Of a DNA stretch of 6,806 bases, positions 1 through 5,217 are shown in pieces. The stretch is taken from contig CAISZB010000218.1 in NCBI GenBank assembly GCA_903889845.1, positions 1-6,806 of the forward strand, given 5' to 3'. The stretch is from an uncultured Verrucomicrobium sp. (lineage in GTDB: Bacteria > Verrucomicrobiota > Verrucomicrobiia > Methylacidiphilales > GAS474). The notes below the pieces were generated by a model. It searched no databases, had not been told where the DNA came from, and saw only the letters and a program-made list of their open reading frames with translations. The position numbers were made by a program, and so were the translations under genes. Every line of letters starts with the position of its first letter. Position 1 is the first letter of the stretch.

Positions 1-602
1 CCCTTGATCCGCGGGTCATCGATGACCCGATTCACCTGGTCGTGCGAAATCAACAAGTTCGTATAGGCACCAGACGGCGCTCCCGCCTCACGCCACAGTT
101 CCGCAAAGGCGATGGCGCACTGAGGAACGCACCCGGCGTGCTTCACCAGGACGACGTTGCCCGCCATCAGATTGGGCGCGGCAAAACGGGCTAGTTGGTA
201 GTAGGGGAAATTCCACGGCTGCACGCCGAAGAGGACGCCAAACGGGGCATGTTCAATCACCGCATCGCCCGCCACCGTGGGAAGAGGCCGCGAGGCGAGA
301 AATGTTTCGGCATGCTTCGCATAGTAATGAAGAATGTCGGCACTCAGCAGCACCTCTCCGCGGGCCTCGTTGATGAGCTTCCCCATTTCCAGCGTAATAA
401 TGGAAGCAAACTCATCGATGCGAGCACAGAGGATATCCGCCGCCATATCGACCACGGCAGCCCGTTCGGCAAAGGGCGTCTGCCGCCAATGATCAAAACA
501 CCCTGCCGCCGTTTCAATCGCCTTCTCCAACTGCAAATCGGTTAATTCCTCGAACGCTTTGACTGTTTTCCCATCGTACGGGTTGATGCTTTGGTAACTC
601 AT
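1..602 (-). CDS. Aldehyde dehydrogenase, succinate-semialdehyde dehydrogenase type (3' end missing)
   Basis: The first 200 codons of an NAD(P)-dependent aldehyde dehydrogenase are present; the gene runs off the left edge. The protein begins MSYQSINPYDGK, the usual ALDH opening. Seen in sequence: LEMGKLINEARGE (71-83), the PWNFP motif (129-133) whose Asn131 corresponds to the oxyanion-hole Asn of the family, and the cofactor-binding Lys154 in VLVKHAG. Lys-His instead of the usual Lys-Pro is, from memory, typical of the Sad/YneI-like succinate-semialdehyde dehydrogenases, which oxidise succinate semialdehyde to succinate in the cytoplasm. The catalytic Glu and Cys lie in the missing half, so activity cannot be judged; a full protein would be about 455-460 residues. 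The ATG is the first possible start, because an in-frame TAG lies two codons upstream. No well-spaced Shine-Dalgarno is seen: the nearest good one, GGGAGGA (621-627), is 18 bases away. The gene follows the phosphatase by 58 bases and is somewhat less GC-rich (about 58%). Family sure; substrate inferred. Confidence 0.9.
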   Translation of the reverse strand, partial: MSYQSINPYDGKTVKAFEELTDLQLEKAIETAAGCFDHWRQTPFAERAAVVDMAADILCARIDEFASIITLEMGKLINEARGEVLLSADILHYYAKHAETFLASRPLPTVAGDAVIEHAPFGVLFGVQPWNFPYYQLARFAAPNLMAGNVVLVKHAGCVPQCAIAFAELWREAGAPSGAYTNLLISHDQVNRVIDDPRIK

Positions 603-645
603 GATCTATTTCTGGCCGCATCCTCCCTCACCTTCGGCCTCCTCA

Positions 646-666
646 CCATGGGGTGTAACCCTACTC
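646..666 (-). repeat. 21-base repeat, copy A, spanning the stop of the phosphatase gene
   Basis: Minus-strand core TAGGGTTACACCCCATGG, preceded by GAG. It matches positions 3664-3684 at 20 of 21 bases (the mismatch is 658 versus 3676). The GAG-TAG at its start is the last Glu codon plus stop of the phosphatase gene, and the rest extends into the 57-base gap before the aldehyde dehydrogenase. It contains a small perfect inverted repeat (GGGT, 3-base loop, ACCC; 651-661) and the palindrome CCATGG. The function is unknown; it is not a recognisable rho-independent terminator because the stem is short and no T-run follows. Confidence 0.75.
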
Positions 667-1440
667 GTCCATTGAGGGCCCGATGGGCTCCTCGATGATT
701 TCGGCTCGATTGGCCGTGTCTGTGGAGATCGCCGATTTCTTCCCTTCGAGGGGAACTTCGCCTCCCTCGTTTTCCCATCGCTCGATCGCTCGTTTCTTCA
801 TGCTTTGCCGAAAACCGATGGAAGCATCGGACGCCGCTTCCCGTGGGGCTTCCGGGATGGAATTCCACTGGGCCAGAACCGGAACTTCAGGATGATGGGG
901 ATCGTAGCCCAGAATACTGATCGATCCGGTTCCTAGAACGAAATGCTGCCCGTCTTCGACCGGCAATCCGATCCAGCGGGCCGCAAAACAGCACCCGAAC
1001 TGGCCGTGCGAAAAGAGGGCGATATTGCCACTCAGCGTGCGGAGATGTGCGATCAACCGATCGGCACGCTCCCTCACCTCCTTCGGCCCCTCTCCTCCCG
1101 GGCAACCGTCACGGAAAAGATCCCAATCAGGCCTCGCCTTGCGGATATCGGCGGAGTGCCGACTCTCGTAGTCTCCATAATCCCACTCCGCCAGATCGGG
1201 AGCGATTTCGGCGGAGACCGCCAATCCGGCCAGGGCGCAGGTTTTCCGCGCCCGTCGTCGCGGGCTGGTGAAAACCCGGGTAAAGGTCACGGCGGACAGA
1301 TTTCCTTGGAGCCGGAGGGCCTCCTGCTCGCCGCGGTCGGTCAAGGGAAGGTCGGTGGTACTGGTGTGCCGGCTGGTGATCGACCAGGCGGTTTCTCCGT
1401 GCCTCATGAAATAGAGACGCAGGGGGAGTGGTTCAGGCAT
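661..1440 (-). CDS. Histidine phosphatase superfamily protein (phosphoglycerate mutase-like, SHB17-like)
   Basis: This is a cytosolic phosphatase of the histidine phosphatase superfamily, 259 residues. Seen: the catalytic RHGET motif (Arg13, nucleophile His14), SPRRRARKT (59-67; Arg63 matches the conserved second Arg), the probable acid Glu85 in AEWDYGDYE, and the second catalytic His145 in FSHGQFG, so the active site is complete. TTDLPLTDRGEQEA (28-41) and FRDGCPGGEG (109-118) recall the proteobacterial group related to yeast SHB17, a sedoheptulose-1,7-bisphosphatase; the substrate here is inferred. The core ends near residue 195. It is followed by a charged tail of about 64 residues with no recognised domain, which is longer than the usual 190-200 residues of this group. 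The start codon sits inside the end of ackA (8-base overlap) with a good GAGGA six bases or less upstream, so translation is probably coupled to ackA. The last Glu codon and the TAG stop fall inside a 21-base motif that recurs after dnaJ. Confidence 0.9.
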   Translation of the reverse strand: MPEPLPLRLYFMRHGETAWSITSRHTSTTDLPLTDRGEQEALRLQGNLSAVTFTRVFTSPRRRARKTCALAGLAVSAEIAPDLAEWDYGDYESRHSADIRKARPDWDLFRDGCPGGEGPKEVRERADRLIAHLRTLSGNIALFSHGQFGCCFAARWIGLPVEDGQHFVLGTGSISILGYDPHHPEVPVLAQWNSIPEAPREAASDASIGFRQSMKKRAIERWENEGGEVPLEGKKSAISTDTANRAEIIEEPIGPSMDE

Positions 1441-2695
1441 AGATTTCCTCGGTTTTCGAGAGGCGTGTAGGATTAAGGTCGAGCAGCCGATCGACCGACC
1501 TCGAGATCATCAGCTCCTCGTCCGTATGGATGACCCTCACCTGCACCGCCCCGCGGCGGCGATGATTCAATGAAATGACTCCCGCGCTCTGCCCGTTCGG
1601 CTTCGGGTCGAGGTGGATTCCCAGAAAGTCGAGCCCGTCGCAGATGCGCTCCCGCACGAGGGCCGAATTTTCACCGATCCCCCCGGCGAAGACCAAAGCA
1701 TCGACTCCCCCCAGGGCGGAGGCAAAGGAACCGATGCCCTTCTTTGCCTGATAACAAAAGAGCGCCACCGCCTCGGCGGCTCGCACATCGCCGGCCTCCC
1801 TCGCAATCAAATCCCGCACATCGGGGCTCGTCCCCGAAACGCCCAACAGTCCCGACTCGTGATTCACCATGCGCTGGAACCGCACCGCCGACATCCGCTC
1901 CTTCCTGGCCAGAAAGCCGATCACTCCCGGATCGAGGTCGCCCGAGCGCGTTCCCATCATCAACCCCGATGCGGGAGTGAATCCCATGCTGGTGTCGATA
2001 CTCTTGCCATGGAGAACGGCGGCCAGACTGGCGCCGCTTCCCAGATGGGCCAGGATCACCCGCCCTTTCGCCACCACGGGATCGAGGCGCGCCAGCTCCT
2101 CCATCAGGTAAGCGTAGGAAAGGCCATGGAAGCCATACCGCACCACCCCTTCGGCCTCATACCGCCTCGGAATCGGCAGCAACCGGGCGACCTGCGGCAT
2201 CGTGCGGTGGAAAGCCGTATCGAAGCATGCAACCTGCGGCAGTTTGGGATGGCGCTTCCGGAACGCCTCGATCAGCCCGAGTTCCCGGCGCAGGTGCTCG
2301 GGATCATATGGCATGATGTGGCGCAGCTCGGTCAAGAGCTTGGGGGTGACCCGTTCCGGTTGGGAATGGGCCATGCCATGCACCACGCGGTGGCCGATGG
2401 CCCGGACTGCCCGAAAAAGAGGCTGCTGTTCGAGCCAATCGAGCAGGAAGCCCGCCGCCATGTCGTGATCGGGAACGGCGAGGCGAAGCGGCACCATCGG
2501 CTGGCCGAGATCCTCCGCATGGTTGACGATCAAATTCGTGCCGCTCAGACCGATGCGGTCGATCTTGCCGTCGAGTTTCCGCTTCGGAGTCTTTCCCGCC
2601 TCATAGATCGCAAAACGGATGCTCGACGAGCCCGCATTGATCGTCAGCAGACAGGGCGGCATTGATTTCATCATGCGTAAGTGGAACGTCCCCAT
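1433..2695 (-). CDS. ackA: Acetate kinase (acetate/propionate kinase family)
   Basis: Acetate kinase makes ATP and acetate from acetyl phosphate and ADP, reversibly, in the cytoplasm. This is a full-length ASKHA-fold kinase, 420 residues from the first ATG (family about 400). Seen: INAGSSS (19-25, phosphate-binding Asn20), GHRVVHG (101-107, Arg103), CFDTAFHRTMP (157-166, Asp159), YGFHG (187-191, His190), MGFTP then GTRSGD (237-252, Arg250), FAGGIGENS (336-344) and TDEEL (391-395, Glu393). These cover the catalytic and nucleotide-binding set known from Methanosarcina acetate kinase. Two differences: HLGSGAS (217-223) has Ser where the classic enzyme has Asn, and HRVVHG is followed by Met rather than Gly. 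Both fit, as I recall, a proteobacterial subgroup often found beside phosphoketolase. The start is uncertain: ATGs at residues 1, 8, 9 and 12 all precede the conserved core and none has a good Shine-Dalgarno; homologues suggest residue 9 or 12. It follows the slipin gene by 11 bases and overlaps the phosphatase gene by 8. Confidence 0.95.
   Translation of the reverse strand: MGTFHLRMMKSMPPCLLTINAGSSSIRFAIYEAGKTPKRKLDGKIDRIGLSGTNLIVNHAEDLGQPMVPLRLAVPDHDMAAGFLLDWLEQQPLFRAVRAIGHRVVHGMAHSQPERVTPKLLTELRHIMPYDPEHLRRELGLIEAFRKRHPKLPQVACFDTAFHRTMPQVARLLPIPRRYEAEGVVRYGFHGLSYAYLMEELARLDPVVAKGRVILAHLGSGASLAAVLHGKSIDTSMGFTPASGLMMGTRSGDLDPGVIGFLARKERMSAVRFQRMVNHESGLLGVSGTSPDVRDLIAREAGDVRAAEAVALFCYQAKKGIGSFASALGGVDALVFAGGIGENSALVRERICDGLDFLGIHLDPKPNGQSAGVISLNHRRRGAVQVRVIHTDEELMISRSVDRLLDLNPTRLSKTEEIYA
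1446..1450 (-). promoter_or_regulatory. Shine-Dalgarno of the phosphatase gene, inside ackA
   Basis: GAGGA on the minus strand, five bases before the ATG at 1438-1440. It lies in the last Glu-Glu codons of ackA and fixes the phosphatase start. Together with the 8-base overlap it indicates translational coupling. Confidence 0.7.
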
Positions 2696-2706
2696 TCCAT
2701 TTCGAC

Positions 2707-3630
2707 CTATGCTTCCAGAGGATGCCCGTTCTCCTTCGGCACGATGGCCCGTTCCGGCCCCAGCCCCATGCTCAACGCCGTCATTCCGGCCAGCCCGCCA
2801 AGCTGCATGCTCTCCACGGCCGTACTGGGGACGATGACGATGGTGGAGTTTTCCTTCAGCCCCTCATAAAGCATGTTCATCGCCCGCAGATGGAAGGCGA
2901 CCGGGTTGTTCTCGTAATGCTTTCCGGCCTCCGCAAATTTCTCCGCGATCTGCCGCTCGGCGTCGCCCAGGATCACCCGGGCTTGCCGCTCCCGTTCCGC
3001 CTGGGCCTGCATCGACATCGCGTTCTCCAGGCCCGCGGGGATCAGCACATCCTTCACCTCGACAGAAATGACATTGATGCCCCAGGGCTCGGTCCGCTCA
3101 TCGATGATCTTCTGCAAGAGGGCACTGATCTTGTCTCGGCCTTCCAGCATGTCCGAAAGCATGGTTTTGCCGATCACGTCGCGCAGGGCGGTCTGGGAGG
3201 CCCACCCGATGGCGCTTTGATAATCGGCGACCGCAAGGGCGGCTTTCTTCGGATCGAGCACTTTCCAAAACAGCACGGCGTCGACGTCGACCGGCACCGT
3301 GTCCTTGGTCAACGTTTTCTCCGCCTTGAAGCCCGTCGTGATCACGCGGGTATCGATCCAGTAGGGAATCGCATCGACGACCGGAATGATGAAAAAGAGC
3401 CCGGGTCCCCGGAGGGAATGAAACTGTCCCAGGCGCAGGATCACGGCCCGGTCCCACTGATCGGCGACCTGGATCGAAGAGGCGGAGATCACGGCCACAA
3501 TGAAGGCACCGATCCCGATCAACGCCACCTCCGCAGTGAACACTCCACCACCTCGCGTATAGGCGAGGGCGACCCCGGCCCCTGCAATGACCAGGAATAT
3601 CAATATCGCCAAAGATCGGTTTTGTTTCAT
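2707..3630 (-). CDS. Slipin (stomatin/prohibitin-like SPFH membrane protein)
   Basis: SPFH-domain protein of the slipin group, 307 residues. Such proteins form large membrane-bound oligomers thought to organise lipid microdomains and to guard membrane proteins. Seen: two hydrophobic segments at the N-terminus (about 7-23 and 33-50), then the SPFH domain (about 52-215) with VILRLGQFHSLRGPGLFFIIP (63-83), DTRV (93-96), VDVDAVLFWKV (114-124) and GINVISVEVKDVLIP (184-198). A charged, probably coiled-coil stretch AQAERERQARVILGDAER (209-226) follows, and the end is Gly/Leu/Met-rich (270-292) as in stomatins. The full domain is intact. Many bacterial slipins are encoded beside an NfeD-family partner; none is present here, and the neighbours are dnaJ (48-base gap) and ackA (11-base gap). 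The ATG start puts the hydrophobic segment at once after MKQNRS. The Shine-Dalgarno is weak; a run of seven Gs on the minus strand (3652-3658) lies 21 bases upstream, too far to serve. Family call firm, client unknown. Confidence 0.94.
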   Translation of the reverse strand: MKQNRSLAILIFLVIAGAGVALAYTRGGGVFTAEVALIGIGAFIVAVISASSIQVADQWDRAVILRLGQFHSLRGPGLFFIIPVVDAIPYWIDTRVITTGFKAEKTLTKDTVPVDVDAVLFWKVLDPKKAALAVADYQSAIGWASQTALRDVIGKTMLSDMLEGRDKISALLQKIIDERTEPWGINVISVEVKDVLIPAGLENAMSMQAQAERERQARVILGDAERQIAEKFAEAGKHYENNPVAFHLRAMNMLYEGLKENSTIVIVPSTAVESMQLGGLAGMTALSMGLGPERAIVPKENGHPLEA

Positions 3631-3663
3631 TGGCTTGATCCAACACCATCTCCCCCCCGACTG

Positions 3664-3684
3664 CCATGGGGTGTATCCCTACTC
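3664..3684 (-). repeat. 21-base repeat, copy B, spanning the stop of the dnaJ-like gene
   Basis: Minus-strand core TAGGGATACACCCCATGG, preceded by GAG. It is identical to copy A at 646-666 except for one base at 3676. The GAG-TAG again forms the last Glu codon and stop of the upstream gene, here the J-protein, and the rest covers part of the 48-base gap before the slipin gene. The GGGT/ACCC inverted repeat of copy A is weakened here to a GGG/CCC stem. The two tight 11-base junctions upstream have no copy. Confidence 0.75.
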
Positions 3685-4674
3685 TTCTCTCCGCGAGGCG
3701 GCGGGCGAAATCTGAGCAAGTTTCTCCCACAACGCCTTCTCTTCGGCGGTGATCGCCTTGGAAATCTTGATCGCGACGACCACGTAAAGATTCCCCGCCC
3801 CTCCTTCTTTTCCTTGAGGCAGACCGTGCTTGGGAACGCGCAACTGTTGGCCGCCATTCGTCCCGGGAGGAATGCGGACCCCCACCTGTCCCGTGAGCGT
3901 TTGGATCTTCGCCGTCGTCCCCAGGACGGCCTCCCATGGGGCCAGATCGAGGTCGTAATAGAGATCGGCACCCCTCACCCGAAAATCGGGATGGGCCGCC
4001 AACCGGACCCGGAGATAGAGATCGCCGGATTTGCCCGCGCCGCCACCCTCGCCGCCCTTGCCGGCAACACGAATCCGTTGCCCCTCCCTGACTCCGGCAG
4101 GGATTCTTACCTTAAAGTGGCGCACTTGAGCCTCGCCGCTCCGAGACGGATCGCTTTGAAGGGAAATATCCCGAACGGCCCCCTTCAACACCTCGTCGAG
4201 GGTCACCAGGATATCTCCTTCGATATCGTTCCCGGGCGTCGCGTCGCGCGATTGAGTGAATCGCCCGGAGCCCCCTTCCTCCTCGTCGAAGGAAAATCCC
4301 GATCCGCCGCTTCGGGCAAAGACCTCTTCGAAAAAATCGCTGAACCCGGTGCCGCCGAAGTGGAAGCCTTCCGTCTGCCTGCCGTTCGACGCATAGGCAT
4401 GACCGCGCGGCGACGCTCCCGGGGGAGGCGGATAGGCGGCTCCTTCCTTCCAGTTCGCGCCCAGTTCATCGTAGCGTTTCCGTTTTTGGGGATCGCTCAG
4501 GACTTCATGGGCCTCGTTGATTTCCTTGAACTTGGCTTCTCCGGACTTCTTGTCCTTCGCCACGTCGGGATGATATTTCCTGGCGAGCTTGCGGAAGGCC
4601 GACTTGATCGCCTCATCCTTCGCATCACGGGGCACCCCCAGCGTGGCGTAATAGTCTTTGAACTCAACGGACAT
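3679..4674 (-). CDS. cbpA: CbpA-like J-protein (class B DnaJ, no zinc finger)
   Basis: Hsp40 co-chaperone that delivers unfolded clients to DnaK and triggers its ATP hydrolysis. It has 331 residues; classic DnaJ is about 375 and CbpA about 306. Seen: J-domain (about 6-70) with the essential His35-Pro36-Asp37 and KRYDELG (66-72), a Gly/Phe-rich linker (about 73-140, with GFHFGGTGFSDFFEEVF), then two beta-sandwich client-binding domains (about 150-230 and 232-315), including DLYLRVRLAAHPDFRVRGADLYY-type core sequence and VRIPPGTNGGQQLRVPKHGLP. No CxxCxGxG repeats are present, so it is class B. Because it sits 11 bases after grpE it is probably the dedicated partner of this DnaK and could equally be called dnaJ. 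The ATG is placed just before FKDYYATLGV, the normal J-domain opening. No clear Shine-Dalgarno is seen, so reinitiation after grpE is likely. The final Glu codon and stop lie in the 21-base repeat. Confidence 0.95.
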   Translation of the reverse strand: MSVEFKDYYATLGVPRDAKDEAIKSAFRKLARKYHPDVAKDKKSGEAKFKEINEAHEVLSDPQKRKRYDELGANWKEGAAYPPPPGASPRGHAYASNGRQTEGFHFGGTGFSDFFEEVFARSGGSGFSFDEEEGGSGRFTQSRDATPGNDIEGDILVTLDEVLKGAVRDISLQSDPSRSGEAQVRHFKVRIPAGVREGQRIRVAGKGGEGGGAGKSGDLYLRVRLAAHPDFRVRGADLYYDLDLAPWEAVLGTTAKIQTLTGQVGVRIPPGTNGGQQLRVPKHGLPQGKEGGAGNLYVVVAIKISKAITAEEKALWEKLAQISPAASRREE

Positions 4675-4685
4675 ACTGGCGCGGT

Positions 4686-5204
4686 CTACTGGCTATGGTC
4701 GTTGACGATCACCTTGGCCGGGCGAAGGATTCCCTCCCCCCGATGGTACCCCTGCTGGACGATTTCGAGGATCACATGATCGAGTTGGGCCGCCTCATGA
4801 CGCGAACCGATCGCCTCATGACGCTGCGGGTCGAAGGGCTTGCCCAGACTCGCCTCCGCTTCGATGTCGCGACGTCGCAGGAGTTGCCGGAACTGTTGCA
4901 GGATCATCTCGACCCCTTGGAGCAACTGTACGAACGTCGTATCGGGTCCCACGGCGAGGGCCCGCTCCAGGTTGTCGATCACCGGCAAGAGTTCCTGGAT
5001 CAACTCCTCTTCTTTGGCGACGGACCGCCGGTCCGCCTCCTGTGCCGTCCTTTTCCGGAAGTTGTCGAAATCGGCAGCCAGACGAAGATAGCGATCCTTC
5101 TGCTCCGCCAACTCCTTCGTCAAAGAATCGGGGGACGCCACCTCGGTCGGGTTCGAAACGCCACTCTCCGGCAATACGGGGGAAGGCGGATGCTTGTGAC
5201 TCAT
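4686..5204 (-). CDS. grpE: Nucleotide exchange factor GrpE
   Basis: GrpE is the dimeric cytoplasmic exchange factor that releases ADP from DnaK and so resets the Hsp70 cycle; in several bacteria it also acts as a thermosensor. It has 172 residues, slightly shorter than the 197 of Escherichia coli. Seen: a disordered Pro/Ser-rich N-terminus (1-25), a long helix with coiled-coil character (about 27-80) holding the family hallmark DFDNFRKRT (45-53), LLPVIDNLERAL (72-83), and the C-terminal beta-wing from about 118 with FDPQRHEAI (124-132) and ILRPAKVIV (159-167). The domain set is complete. It follows dnaK by 11 bases with a strong Shine-Dalgarno that overlaps the dnaK stop, and precedes the J-protein gene by 11 bases. 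Confidence 0.97.
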   Translation of the reverse strand: MSHKHPPSPVLPESGVSNPTEVASPDSLTKELAEQKDRYLRLAADFDNFRKRTAQEADRRSVAKEEELIQELLPVIDNLERALAVGPDTTFVQLLQGVEMILQQFRQLLRRRDIEAEASLGKPFDPQRHEAIGSRHEAAQLDHVILEIVQQGYHRGEGILRPAKVIVNDHSQ

Positions 5205-5210
5205 AAAAAA

Positions 5211-5217
5211 CCTTCCT
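5211..5217 (-). promoter_or_regulatory. Shine-Dalgarno of grpE, overlapping the dnaK stop
   Basis: AGGAAGG on the minus strand, six bases (all T) before the grpE ATG at 5202-5204. Its first two bases are the AG of the dnaK TAG stop. This is the clearest ribosome site in the chaperone part and supports the grpE start and close coupling to dnaK. Confidence 0.75.

Noticed and set aside
195..545. A 116-codon plus-strand open frame in the left region
   Set aside because: Antisense to the aldehyde dehydrogenase, whose minus-strand frame is continuous from 602 to 1 with family motifs.
614..639. GGCCG / CGGCC inverted repeat as a possible terminator
   Set aside because: Only five base pairs around a 16-base loop and no T-run on the minus strand; not a credible rho-independent terminator.
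1613..2665. A 350-codon open frame on the plus strand
   Set aside because: Antisense to acetate kinase, whose motifs are all intact; no recognisable domain in the plus-strand translation.
3652..3658. Run of seven Gs (minus strand) upstream of slipin as a phase-variable tract
   Set aside because: It is short, outside the coding frame and too far from the start to shift the ribosome site; nothing else points to phase variation.
2662..4779. A 705-codon open frame on the plus strand
   Set aside because: It lies wholly antisense to slipin, dnaJ and part of grpE, each of which has clear family motifs. The predicted protein is rich in Arg, Gly, Pro, His and Asp without any recognisable domain, as expected for the opposite strand of GC-rich genes.
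2696..5215. Three identical 11-base spacers (dnaK-grpE, grpE-dnaJ, slipin-ackA)
   Set aside because: The lengths agree but the sequences do not resemble one another, and the ackA spacer depends on an uncertain start. Probably coincidence in a tightly packed operon.
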